Notes: generated by a model from the letters alone, not told the origin. 64,000 nucleotides of DNA from Psococerastis gibbosa (GCA_963971405.1 OZ020489.1:8494001-8558000); one strand, 5' to 3'. Numbered from the stretch's first letter, positions 44,580 through 55,044 are shown. Program-made: numbers and translations.

Positions 44580-46110
44580 AAAAATTAAACTTATTAATGC
44601 ACGTACTGTACAATCAACGTGTAACGAATTGAAATTATCGGTAATATTTAGTAAAATTATTGTTAAATACATTGAAATTAAAAAGAAAACTGTCGATCAC
44701 CTTTGGGGCAACCATACTCGTTGGTGACAAACTTACTCTGCGCTGGTATATTTATAAAAAGACGACGTCATGGGTTACTACTAAGCACTACTGTTAGTTC
44801 AATTTAAGTTCTATGTACAGTGGATTCTATACCATAAATTGTATTTACTGTATAGCTTAATGTTTACATTTAACATAGTTTTCTTATTAATGACAACCGT
44901 GGAAATCAGTGCAGAGCAAGATTTGCTTTTAACTATAGGTACAATATTTAAACATTTTAGGAGCTTGGTTACAAACGTGGCCAACTCCATTTTTACACAA
45001 AATGGGGTTTTGATCCGACTTTACAGAAAATTTTAATGTCCACCTGTACGTTGTAAAATAAAGTGGCAAAAGCAGCCAAATTGCGCACAGAAGCGCTGAG
45101 AAGTCCAGGGTTAGCTATAAACTTAATGCAATTTTCAACAGAAAATCCACTCTCCTGAAAAATTCTACAACTTGGAGTTGGCCATGTTTGTAAACAGCCT
45201 CCTCATTTATCTATGCCATGCGTACGACTATATGCCCCATCGGCTACTATTGTTATAAGGTATTGTAAAGTCTAAATGAAGTATTTTGTTATAATTCAGT
45301 TCCTCTTTTGTTGGCTTTGTATTATAGAAATACATTGGTATTGTATTGTTTAGGCACAACACTTGTGTAAGGAGAAAACTAATGAAATAATTGATTTTAA
45401 TTACGCCATAAGGCTTCCGCTGTCAGCTTTCTTGCAGCCTAATACAACACAAAATCTGGTGAACCACTGCTATGGACTACAGCAGAGCATATCTTTAGGT
45501 GATTACTAGTTACTTTTTAAAAAGTGGAATACACTGAAATAATCTTTAATGTGGGTCCAACAATCGTATGAAAAGTCCCGGAGAGAAATACATCATGGTA
45601 CCATCGTGCATTAGAACATGGCGGTGCCTTCCAGTATTCCCTAATGAGGCTTTTCAAGCAATTAAATCCTATAGAAAGCTTTTTTTTTTTGTCAATGCAG
45701 AGACTGTTTTTTGCAGTTCTACTAAAAAAATTCAAACTGAATTGTGCATATTAAGATATCCCAAAAAATGGCTTAGAAAAAAAGTAGCGAGGAAAAGGCT
45801 TATAAAAACCGTTAAAAAAATGAAAAATAGGCAGCTTCTTTAAGTGTGCGAAAATCCTTCACCTTAATTTTGAAAAATTTCATTTAGTCAAAGGCTTTAT
45901 TAGACTTGAGAGGCTGCATATTGTGAAAAGGAACGGTTTATTAACTTAGCTTAAAAGACCATTATTTTTTACACAAAGAACCCTTCCATTGTCTCTTTGG
46001 GAGAAAAATCTGCTGAAAATACTTTAATTCTTTTGCCAACTAATTACAAGCGGTATTCACTATCCGATGCTTAAGCGGTAAACTCAATTAATATTTAACA
46101 TCAGAACTAA
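44580..46110. other. Intron 1 interior
   Basis: No exon is seen. The segment 45,590-45,660 (ATGGCGGTGCCTTCCAGTAT) is related to 63,345-63,420 (ATGGCAGCGCCATTCAATAT), a short unclassified repeat piece. The 91-codon open frame around it is basic and A-rich, with no motif. Confidence 0.35.
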
Positions 46111-46114
46111 GCAA

Positions 46115-46567
46115 CTGCAGCTCTATTATGGCGATTTGGGATTATCGTAAAACCGGGGTTTATTTTTTAATGCCGCATTAGTAAAGTGTCACGTGACGGT
46201 CCTAAAATAAACCCCAATGTATACCTATTGATTCAATTGTTTTAAAGGAAAGAGTGCAAAACGCGCGGGAAATTAATATTAATAAATTATTGGATTACAA
46301 GAGAATTGTTTTATAATTTTTTTATAATTGAAGGAAATACTAATAAGCATTAAAATGTACAGGTAGAAATATGGAATATATTAAAAATTGTAATTACCTA
46401 ATGCGTCTACATCTAAAGGAGGCAAAATTGAAAACTCACCAAAAATATAGCCGAGGATCATTTTATCAATTTGAATTTCCCACGCATTTTGCACCCATTT
46501 GTTTAAAACAATTGAATTGTATTATATAAACCTCGGTGTTACGCTAATCGCCATAATAACGCTGCAG
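46115..46567. mobile_element. Foldback element with 7-bp duplication, intron 1
   Basis: TAAGCAA lies at 46,108-46,114 and 46,568-46,574. Ends are CTGCAGCTCTATTATGGCGA and the inverted CTGCAGCGTTATTATGGCGA. The inner arms also pair, for example AAAACGCGCGGGAAATT with AATTTCCCACGCATTTT. It is 453 bp and non-coding. Confidence 0.7.
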
Positions 46568-46740
46568 TAAGCAACGAAAACGAGATTCGCGCAACTTGTT
46601 GCTGCGAATATTATGGTGAATACATGTTTACATATTATTAATTAATTAATTAAATAATATGCTTCCTCAGGGCTTGAAAATTTTAAAAATCTTAGAAATT
46701 TTGAAGAAAAAAACCAACAAAATAGGAACTTCACTCTAAC

Positions 46741-46937
46741 CCTTTAGGAACAAGAGGAGCAGGTAAGGGGTGGTCGGGGGTTGGGTCAGGCATGGAATAA
46801 GACTCGGCGGATTTGCTGAGGGGGCCACTTCTGGTGGCGACCAGAAGTTGCCGCCCGTAGGTTGCACTCGAGTCACTCCGCGATGGTTCCATTCTTCTCC
46901 GCGAGGGGCGCCTCCCACGCGGCGATTCGTCCGCCAT
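46741..46937 (-). CDS. Host gene exon 1, start codon and N-terminus
   Basis: ATGGCGGAC at 46,937 is the first ATG after an in-frame TGA upstream. It reads MADESPRGRRPSRRRMEPSR, SDSSATYGRQLLVATRSGPL, SKSAESYSMPDPTPDHPLPA, PLVPK, then GG before a GTTAGA donor (phase 2). The donor is only moderately good. Otherwise the frame ends two codons later, so a 68-residue protein is the alternative. The exon is CpG-rich. The N-terminus is strongly basic, with no signal peptide. The 5' UTR and its start are not defined. Confidence 0.6.
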
Positions 46938-46960
46938 GATACGCGCGCACTCTGTCACTT

Positions 46961-46968
46961 TGACGTCA
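46961..46968. promoter_or_regulatory. CRE palindrome TGACGTCA
   Basis: A perfect cAMP-response element octamer lies 24 bp upstream of the exon 1 start codon, next to CpG-rich sequence. The octamer binds CREB/ATF-family factors in animals. It could lie in the promoter or 5' UTR. Function is inferred. Confidence 0.4.
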
Positions 46969-47086
46969 CATCACTGAACAAGTTATGAAAACAACATTGT
47001 TTGTGTTTATTATGTCGCTGTAAGGAGCAAATGTTACTTCTAGAGTTCTGTATGCACTGTTCGCCCTGCCATTGAATAATATACGG

Positions 47087-47170
47087 CCGGACCACGGTAG
47101 GATGGCTCTTGGAACACTTATAAAAATCTAATGGACAGAGTGTTCCAAGGGACATCCTATCGTGGTTCGG
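47087..47170. repeat. Hairpin, 32-bp arms, upstream of host gene
   Basis: Arms 47,087-47,118 and 47,139-47,170 (CTTGGAACACT against AGTGTTCCAAG) pair with four mismatches around a 20-nt loop. It lies about 150-235 bp upstream of the start codon. It may be a small foldback element. Confidence 0.65.
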
Positions 47171-47217
47171 TAGTACATAATAATAATAATATTATTGTGT
47201 TTAATATTCAATGGCTG

Positions 47218-47906
47218 CAGTGGCGGCTCGTGGTGTATCAAAATGGTGGGGCAACGAATTGTAATAAAGTAATAGCATATAACTTACCACTATTTGAATA
47301 TCAAATAGATTCTTCGGCATTTCGATGTGGCAAACAAGTCTATCACTCGCTGTTTACATTTTTGTAATACTATTTGTTTACATTACCCTGCCTGGCCGTT
47401 GGGCAGAACCTGACCCTAGTCAAAAATTCTTCTTTGAAAAATTTTATAATAATCATCAGTCATGACAAAATAGTGAAACTCTTCTCAAAAATAACTCTTA
47501 TAATTATGATTTTAAAAAAATACCAATATTCAACGATATTATTAATACGAAACATTTAAAGTCATTTTTGGGGCGCTGCCCCGCCGCCCATGTATAAATG
47601 CATTTGGCATGAATTGCATTGCAAGGTCCATAAGAGAAAAGTTGTGTACACCTTTTCAATGGTGCGAACGATCTTCTTAACTCTTGCCTGACTCGGTTGC
47701 CATGGCGACCCGGGGCTAAATTGAAAATTGCCCCAAGTTGCCCAGAGCACGCACATAGCATAGCCGAATTGTAGCAGTTGCATTTTTCTTCAGTATATTA
47801 TTATTTTATTATTATTATTATTATTATTAAAAGGAAATTGCTTTGTTTGCCTGTAAAATTATGGGAGGGCTGTAGCCCCAGTGCCCTTATGGACGAGCCG
47901 CCACTG
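47218..47906. mobile_element. hAT-type element (689 bp), copy 2
   Basis: A perfect 8-bp duplication AATGGCTG lies at 47,210-47,217 and 47,907-47,914. It is almost identical to 13,488-14,202 apart from small gaps and a shorter ATT run. It sits about 280 bp upstream of the host start codon. Confidence 0.85.
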
Positions 47907-48487
47907 AATGGCTGGTTAAACAGTAGGTGAGACTCCCTCTCGCCAAGGACATATATTCATATATTTTGAATTTCCGGTGCAGCTGCCACGTCTTCTTCGA
48001 CCAATCAGAAGTTCAGAACATGTATTACTTTTAAACAGTCAAAAATCCCGTCGTGGCAGCAAGGCATGCTCTGATAGGTCGAAAGAAAACTTGTCATTTA
48101 GTGAAAGCTCTGACCTGACAGGTCTAATCAAATCAAATCAAATGTATTTAATTCTATCTCAAAAGTACAAGATACAAATGAACAATTCCCAACCCCAAAT
48201 GTTCCTAAGAATGTGCTTGGGGAGGAAACATACCATACTAGACTAAAGTATTCAATTCAATAACAATAACATGTGTGCCTCAAATGGATAGCTATGCTAT
48301 TGAAAAAAAGGAGAAGATTTATCAATACAAATAGATAAATAGTTAATAAAAAGATTACATCCATGATATATTTGCTGATATTTGGATTTGAGTGAATTGA
48401 TGGCAACAGTAATCCCAAAAATATCCAATGTCCAATTTCTGCGACATAGTACTTTAGATATCGCCGAGTTACGGCTTACGTCAGGGG

Positions 48488-48772
48488 CAGGGCCGGGTTA
48501 ACCGTCACTGGGCCCCAATAGGCAATGCAATTGGTGGGCCCCCTCTCCCCTCTATGGGCTCTATGCCTATAGTCTTACTAGGTAAGGTGACTAACATTGC
48601 AACTAAAAACTAATAATAGCCTACTAAACACAAAATACTATATTGTATAGTATTGTATTATGAAAAGTTTTGAAAAATTACATAATAAACTAACTTTTTT
48701 AAAAACTTTGTGGGCCCTCAGACAGCTCTGAGCTCTTATTGCATAGTGTGCCTAGTTGGTGATCCGGCACTG
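48488..48772. mobile_element. hAT-type MITE (285 bp), nested
   Basis: Ends are CAGGGCCGGGTTAACC and (inverted) CAGTGCCGGATCACCA. The flanks GTCAGGGG and ATCAGGGG match at 7 of 8. It split the left end of another hAT element, whose CGGATCCGTGATTC resumes at 48,781 before a G run. Confidence 0.65.
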
Positions 48773-49234
48773 ATCAGGGGCGGATCCGTGATTCTTTTCA
48801 ATGGGGGGGGGGGGCGTAAAAAGGGCCCCATCCTCAAAAAGAGACATTTCTCTGGACAAAGTTTCATACCATGCAACTCTCGTGGGAGATTGAATTCTTC
48901 GTGAATCATAAAACCCAATGTGAATAATATATAGCTAAAATCCAATTTTGGCTTGTCACGCAGGATTGGGACACCCATGCAAGAGGCTTCGAGCCTAGCT
49001 CCATGACTTTGACAAGCATTGCTTCCCCAGCAGAAAGGCCGGGGAGTGAAAAAAGCGGGGATAACATCTAATTTTACACGCGAAATGTTCCTGTTTCTCA
49101 AAAGGTATCAATTCAAGTTGGTAAACAATGCGTTTTCTACGTGATTTACACTTAGCCAGGTCCTATCCATGAAAAATTCAGAAACACTATATAACAACAC
49201 AAGAAAATGTAGTGTTTATATGAACTATTGACTA

Positions 49235-49622
49235 GCCGGGGATCCCACAGACCTGCAAGTGCAAATACGGTGACGTGGTAACAGACATTCAAGACTTAGG
49301 CGGGGTTCCACCGACCTCGCATTGCAGAATACAAATGACATTGACGGAAATTGGAATTTTCCTTTAAATTCTAAATCTATTAAAATGTTTGTACTTAACA
49401 TATCCCATGACGCCATTTTTTTAATTTAGTTTGTTTGTTTGTGATTTTACTCTATGATCATTGATCAATATTAACTATGGCATAGAGTAAAACAAACATT
49501 TGCGTGAATGTCATTTGCATTCTGCAATGCGAGGTCGGTGGAAACCCCGCCTAAGTCTTGAATGTCTGCTACCACGTCACAGTATTTGTATTTTGCACTT
49601 GCAGGTCTGTGGAATCCCCGCC
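49235..49622. mobile_element. PIF/Harbinger-like MITE, copy 6
   Basis: The right end GGAATCCCCGCC is followed by TTA. The left end is slightly degraded (GCCGGGGATCCC). The arms stack an outer shell with ACAGACCTGCAAGTGC over the GACGTGGTA(A/G)CAGACATTC module and the inner GGCGGGG shell. Confidence 0.7.
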
Positions 49623-49944
49623 TTAAGCTGAAATAAAATGTTTCCATTTTATTCTAACTGATGGAAACATACTGTAAAATGAACATTTAATGCGCTTCGC
49701 AGCCCCGCCCCCCTTGCGCATCTATAAAATACAATGTGGGAAGTAACCCATGAACATAAAATATACGTATAATTGGACTATGGCCAGGTTGCTGTGTTGG
49801 CAATTTGGCAACTTGACCAAATTGAGTTATAAACGTACGAGTATAGTTATGTATAATATTGTACTATCCAGCCTGGCCAACGTGGAGCCGATATTTTATA
49901 ATATTTACCAATAACAGAAACGGGACTTTTAGTTTATGAGCAGT

Positions 49945-50028
49945 CAAGGCCGTGCCCAGGTTTTGATTTCGGGGAGGGAGGGGGGGGGGGTCTGGACCCA
50001 ATGGACCACCCCCCTGGACACGGCCCTG
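49945..50028. mobile_element. Minimal hAT-type MITE (84 bp)
   Basis: A perfect 8-bp duplication TGAGCAGT lies at 49,937-49,944 and 50,029-50,036. Ends are CAAGGCCGTGCCCAGG and CTGGACACGGCCCTG. The interior is little more than a G run and its partner C run. Confidence 0.8.
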
Positions 50029-50439
50029 TGAGCAGTTCAAAGTAGGCCGATGAATCTTGCCCTACTGACGACTCCTTTGTTTTTTTTAGGAAATTATTGG
50101 CATTATTTCAGCCAACCCGTGGCTGTAGACCGTTATAATTATCGCGGCTAGTGGGCCTGCACAAGATAAGTACGCAATTTCGCTGGGTGAAAGGCTTGCA
50201 CAAGCTAAGTACAGAGTTTTGACCGGGTCCGGGTATCCGTTCTGCTATGCTGCAATGTTTAAGACTTCGATATTTTTCACATTGGTACTTATCTCTGAGA
50301 GTTGACTTATGATTAACGGGTGCCCCGTAAGGGATATTATATTCCAGTTAATATACAGGTTAGGTTAGGTATTTCTATGGTTTCAGCATAAATTTTGTCA
50401 CCAACACGGACTACATGTGACAATGGACAAACTAAGACA

Positions 50440-50880
50440 TGATGAAGGTTATACTGCAGTTATTTATATACCATATATTACCAGCCTTGGTACCACAGAC
50501 AAAGAATATTCCAACGAGAATGAATATCAACGGATGTCTCATTTTACCCAAATATACAAAGGCTCATACAACAGTCTCATTCTTGTACAAATCATATTAC
50601 TATTACAACGAATTCATTAGAAGTTATAATAAGTTCGCAAGGCCAACTACGAGCATAAAGGGTTACATTGATATATATTAAAACCAAACACTAATGGCAA
50701 TGTAACTAATATTATATCATGATTGTAATAAAAGAATAATGTTTAACTGTACTTTGTAGGGTGTATCCCGCACGCCTCTATGAAGGCATGGGAGCCCTAA
50801 TTGTATTTCGTCTAATTATTGTATTTGTTGGAAATAAAGAATTGTTATTATTATTATTATTATTATTTCTATTGACACAC
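50440..50880 (+). mobile_element. Repeat family E with LINE-like 3' end
   Basis: The longer of the two copies. After GGCATGGGAGCCCTAA it continues to GTTGGAAATAAAGAATTG and an ATT repeat, a typical CR1/L2-type LINE terminus. No RT frame was recognised. Confidence 0.55.
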
Positions 50881-50964
50881 AAATTTTGTAATAGGCTTTA
50901 AAGTAATCAAGTTTGTGACCGACTGAACGAGCTCTGAATCGAGTAAGTTTAGTCAACATATCAG

Positions 50965-51190
50965 TAAACAAACAAAAACTTATTGTTTTAAAAAACTTGT
51001 TATAACAACACTATAACTAGAATTTGAAAAACCCAAATAATCGTAAAAAATTAACTATGTTAACGAAATCCACTGGTGTTAGTAAAAAAAATCCTGAGCG
51101 TTTTCGGCAAGAACTGTCATCTACAGGGGGAAACTAACTAGCACAGTTACACCTTATCAGCTAGTTGAGACTTGCTCAACTCGAAGAGAA
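50965..51190 (+). repeat. Diverged left half of the 28,757-29,136 foldback
   Basis: AACCCAAATAATCGT, CCTGAGCGTTTTCGGCAAGA, CTAGCACAGTTACACCTTAT and GAAGAGAAGATGCAA follow the same order as 28,757-28,990. The right arm is absent. Confidence 0.7.
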
Positions 51191-51494
51191 GATGCAAATG
51201 TGACGGAGAGGAAACCTTACCAGCGCTCTATGGTCTCATGGAAACCTACCAACCAAACAAACCACCACTGCCACGCAACAAAAAGGGATTACTCTACAAT
51301 ACTGCCAACCCAACAAAAGTTAAATGGATTCCTTGCTGTACACTGCATTACAGGCAAATACGTGTGATTTATTAGATTAGTAATGGTGTAACATTATTTA
51401 ACAATCATATTTTTTTTTATATACAAAAACTGTATATTAGATCATGTAAATACACGTTTATTTTATTTTATTTATTATTATTATTATTAATCAG

Positions 51495-52055
51495 GACTAA
51501 CCCTGATGATGGGAGTAGCATCCATTCTCGAAACGCCACCTCCTCCGTTAACAACTTGTTCGATGACTGTGAGGCCCCTGTCTCTAATGACTACTAACAC
51601 AACGGGCAATAACACCCAACCTGAGCTTGACATATACCCACGCATAGCAGGACAGCCAGTAACTGTAACCGACAGCGTCAGATTCTTTGACAAGGACTTA
51701 ACCAGGAACAAACACGTGGCTGAGCTATTAAAAAAACTAAATAGTGGCCTCTTTGTAGTCAGGCCCCTGAGGGGAAACTTTGTAAGCGCCACGCACAGCC
51801 AAGTGTGAGTGACTGGATCCTATACTACAAGGTTTCGCCTACCTTAGAAAACTCCCGATTGAACTGAGAGCGGCGAGAAATGCTTCTAACTTCCCTAAAT
51901 TGCTTAGAAACCATCTCTAAGAGAAAGCTTTCTGCACTGTCACTGAGGCACTAGCACAATGACAATGACCGAACTACCTGATTTTGATGATATTTTGACG
52001 ATTTTATTTTATACTCTCTTGTACTTTTATTGTGTAATGTAACAGATATATATTT
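51495..52055 (+). mobile_element. CR1/Jockey-like LINE 3' end, copy 1
   Basis: Frame one reads VTVTDSVRFFDKDLTRNKHV then AELLKKLNSGLFVVRPLRG, the RT thumb segment (LG...LxWxxHV...LxxxxxLRR). After frame changes LPIELR..ARNASNFPKLL and SLREKAFCTV-type sequence follows. The 3' UTR has GAACTACCTGATTTTGA. Other copies: 57,060, 58,115 and 58,410. Confidence 0.75.
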
Positions 52056-52130
52056 ATTTATTTATTTAATGAGTTCAAATAGCCCGCTTTGTTAAATAGG
52101 CCCGGCACTCCCGGGCGATAAGAACTCCTG

Positions 52131-52520
52131 CAACTCGCTGAGAAATTTGTCATGGGAGTAAATGGGTTGGTGCAAAACCCCACTCTACCCCAGTCTACTT
52201 CAGAAGATCTCTGACGCTGATCCCACGCAGGTGCACGATTTTCGTCTCGACGCGTCACCTCTGGGAACCGACGATTCGAACGCCTGCGACTCGCTGAGAA
52301 ATTTGCCATGTCATTTGGTGCAAAAAGTCTACTTCAGAAGATCTCTGACGCTGGCTTGGCGCTGGTTCTCACGCAGGTGTACGATTTTCGCACGACACGT
52401 CGCCTAGATAGAAATCTTCTGAAGTAGCGTCTGTGTTTTCGCACTAATTTTGTACCATTAGCTCCAGTGACAGCATTTACAGCGAGTCGCTACCCGCCGG
52501 CGTTCGAATCGTCCGTGAGT
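52131..52520 (+). repeat. Tandem repeat, 155-bp period, plus inverted part
   Basis: ACTCGCTGAGAAATTTG, TACTTCAGAAGATCTCTGAC and ACGCAGGTG(C/T)ACGATTTTCG occur twice in order. A third, inverted piece (CTTCTGAAGTAG, CAGCGAGTCGC, CGTTCGAATCGTC) lies at 52,415-52,520. The region is CpG-rich and its nature is unknown. Confidence 0.7.
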
Positions 52521-52838
52521 AGGTACCTTAAGCAAATATGCATAATTGGATAGTCCAAATTAAATAGGTCACGGGCTTATTCTACGCTGATGGAACGCTC
52601 ATCTGGTGAGCTATTTAATTAAGCACCGTACGTGACTACCCCAGGCCCAAGCTGTCTGTCAGCTGGGCTTAAGCATTAATTTGTCTCAATATAGATTTGA
52701 CCTTTATCGTCCGAAGGCTAAAGGGCAACAAATGGCCCTAGCTTGAATTTTTAGACGAAGCAAATTGACTTGGTGGGAACGTCATCCAGGAGAGATCGTG
52801 TCCCTAATGTTGATGTCCTAACGCGAATGGATACAGAA

Positions 52839-53018
52839 TAGCGCCGGCCGGATTAACCCATAGTCCATGGGCTCTTGGGATACAACCCTACGGCCCCCGC
52901 AAAAATGCCTAAAACTGATAGATAAACAAGTTGAAAAGTTTTGAAATTGGCGGGAAATTAAACATTTGCACTCACGGCCCCCACGTATCTTATGCCCACA
53001 GGGGTCAATCCGGCACTG
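52839..53018. mobile_element. hAT-type MITE (180 bp)
   Basis: Ends are TAGCGCCGGCCGGATTAACC and (inverted) CAGTGCCGGATTGACC. The flanks ATACAGAA and ATATAGAA match at 7 of 8. It is related to 48,488-48,772. Confidence 0.65.
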
Positions 53019-53254
53019 ATATAGAAGCCGAGTTGTCAAAAAAGCAACCCTCTGGACTATTACGTAAACACCCTTATTAATGAGATTAGAATCTGTGGCT
53101 GCATCATGAATAATAATTGGTACTATTACATTAGAACAACAGAAACTGTTTCTCTCGAGGGGCACGGGGTTATAACTGGAGGTTGGTAGGGGTCTTGAAA
53201 CCTGACCTCCCTACAAGCTTACTATCCCCAATCATGTTTGTTTGTTTTCCAATG

Positions 53255-53625
53255 CCTGCTTTCAGCATTACTGCTTTAAGCAACCCTGTAAGCCTGGGAA
53301 GGGAGTGAGTCGGTTAATTAAATTGAGACACCCTAGGGGCAGACTCGCTCACCTCAGGGGGAAGGGGGAATGACTGACAGGGTAGGCCTTCTGATTATAA
53401 TGGATTCCGAACCACTTGGGGAACATGGTAAAGTCACAGATTAAATTGGAGGTGACCAGGACTCGACCCGCACTTAGACTGACGTATAGCTCAAAACGTT
53501 ACCATGTCCCACCATGTTCCCCTGCTAACGCTGTGCACACTATGTTTGACTAAGTTCGACGCAGCCTGACACACGCTCTGCTCTCAGGGATTCAACTTGG
53601 TATAACCGTTGGCAGGCATTTCGGC
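53255..53625 (+). repeat. Dispersed repeat family C, longest copy
   Basis: About 370 bp, from GCCTGCTTTCAGCATTACTG through GGTGACCAGGACTCGACCC and CATGTCCCACCATGTTCCCC to GGCAGGCATTTCGG. It serves as the family reference. Confidence 0.7.
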
Positions 53626-53649
53626 GTTTAGTCTTATTAACTTATTCAT

Positions 53650-53735
53650 GGACTAGCACTTTCCATTGTAAAATTATGTTGTTTACATTTTTCATCCCAG
53701 GTTAAGATTTAAAATAATCACCATAAAAATAATCG
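53650..53735 (+). repeat. Fragment related to the interior of 24-198
   Basis: AGCACTTTCCATTGTAAAAT and GTTGTTTACATTTTTCATCCC match 104-170. The inverted arms are not present. Confidence 0.5.
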
Positions 53736-53769
53736 CTGCTAAAATCTCTAACAGTATGATGCAAACGCC

Positions 53770-53869
53770 ATCTAACCTAATTAAAAAAAACTACATAGTT
53801 AGCATCCAAGGCACTTCCACCTAACCTTATTAAAAAAGAAACTACATAGTTAGCCACAATAGCACCTAC
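53770..53869 (+). repeat. Tandem duplication, ~50-bp unit
   Basis: TCTAACCTAATTAAAAAAAA then CTACATAGTTAGC is followed by the near copy CCTAACCTTATTAAAAAAG then ACTACATAGTTAGC. Confidence 0.7.
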
Positions 53870-53989
53870 GTTAATCCGTACCTAATTATAATTCAGCAGG
53901 GGGAACAACACTAGCAAATTCCCCCCAGGAGTGAAATGAAAATGAATCGCAGGAGGATTCACAGACGGCGAGCTTGTGTCAGGGTTGCC

Positions 53990-54140
53990 AACATTAAACG
54001 CGAGACCAGCGAGATTAATGGAAACGCGATTCAGAATATAGTTAATACGGAAAAGGGGTGGCGTGCCACAGGGCTCAGTTGTGAGTCCTATCCTTGTCAT
54101 TATTTTGATTTGTGGTCTTCTACACGATTGCTATACTGTC
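53990..54140 (+). mobile_element. LINE reverse transcriptase fragment with PQG motif
   Basis: Reads EINGNAIQNIVNTEKG and, after a frameshift, GVPQGSVVSPILVIILICG. The GVPQGSVxSPIL sequence is RT motif 4 (B'), with hydrophobic residues following. The YADD box is not seen. It is a short dead fragment. Confidence 0.7.
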
Positions 54141-54247
54141 CCTGCATGCAACGCTATATGTACAGGTATACTGCGATATTGTCGCATGTATTGCATTAAG
54201 AGTAGGCTGATCACATAAAATCTGTGGATACATATTTTTTATTTTAT

Positions 54248-55044
54248 TGCTTTCCAATTTATACGTAGTATAAGCTTTGTGATGGTCGAAATTTTCGATT
54301 CCGAGATTTCAACGGATTTACACGTTTTGAGGTCCCAGGAACCCAAAAAAGTGGTTTTTACGAAATGTCTGTCTGTCGCTCTGTCTGTCTGTCTGTATGT
54401 CTGTCTGTCTGTGCGTCGATTTCCAGGCAAACTGCTCGGATGGTTTTGATGAAATTCGGCATGTAGGTTCACAAAAAACATACCTCGGAACAATTTTTAT
54501 TTTATTTTGGGCTAACTCAATTTGGGGGGGTTTTATTCTCAAAAAACTCCAAAAAAACGACGAAAAAAATTATTTATCAAAAACGGCTCCAACGATTTCT
54601 TTTAAATTCAAATATGTTGTAGTCGTTATTAATGTTGACAAAATGCGGGGGGTCGCTTGCCCCTTGATAGTTTTCTTCAGGGGGTAAAAAAATAAAAATA
54701 AATACATTTTAATGAAAAATGACTAAAAAATTATTTTTCTGTGAAACCTTTCCATCGATGATTTCTACCTTCAGGCATGTTTTATGTGTTAAATTGAGTA
54801 CGAGACCGGACAGGTTGTTTTTAAAAAAATGATAGAAAATTCACGGTCAAATGCATAGCGTGTCCTGCCATTATTGCTGTGTGGTAATGTGTTGGTCTGA
54901 CCTATCTAGAATTTATCTCACCTGCAGTGACGTCAGGTGGACACCCCCCCCCCCCCCGAGATGCCCGAAATTTAACTATAGGAAAATTATTTTTCCGTGA
55001 AATTTCTCATTTTCTCTAGCTACTACTTGTTAAATTGGAAAGCA
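54248..55044 (+). repeat. Repeat family G, reference copy
   Basis: About 800 bp. TGCTTTCCAATTTATACG at the start and TAAATTGGAAAGCA near the end are inverted relatives. It contains TGATGGTCGAAATTTTCGAT, a CTGT microsatellite (about 54,366-54,412), GAAATTCGGCATGTAGGTTC and a C run near 54,944. Copies or parts: 20,860, 21,414, 26,858 (inverted), 27,719, 60,455 and 62,628. No open frame is conserved and the class is unknown. Confidence 0.7.

Larger units (their letters stand above)
33006..46937 (-). other. Spliced host gene, at least five exons
   Basis: Exons at 46,741-46,937, 44,365-44,576, 41,848-42,057, 36,246-36,278 and 33,006-33,303 read 5' to 3' on the minus strand. The intron phases agree at every junction (2, 1, 1, 1) and all four introns have GT-AG ends. 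They give about 316 residues and an open 3' side (phase 2). The exons are GC-richer than the introns, and repeats are sparser here than elsewhere. I do not recognise the protein. It is basic and rich in Ser, Pro and Arg, with no membrane segment, which suggests a disordered cytoplasmic region of a larger protein. Confidence 0.6.

Noticed and set aside
45568-45843. 91-codon open frame in intron 1
   Set aside because: Lys-rich translation of A-rich DNA. Part of it recurs as a repeat piece near 63,345.
52131-52520. CRISPR-like array
   Set aside because: Only two direct units of about 120 bp, with no short regular repeats and unique spacers. The window is eukaryotic.
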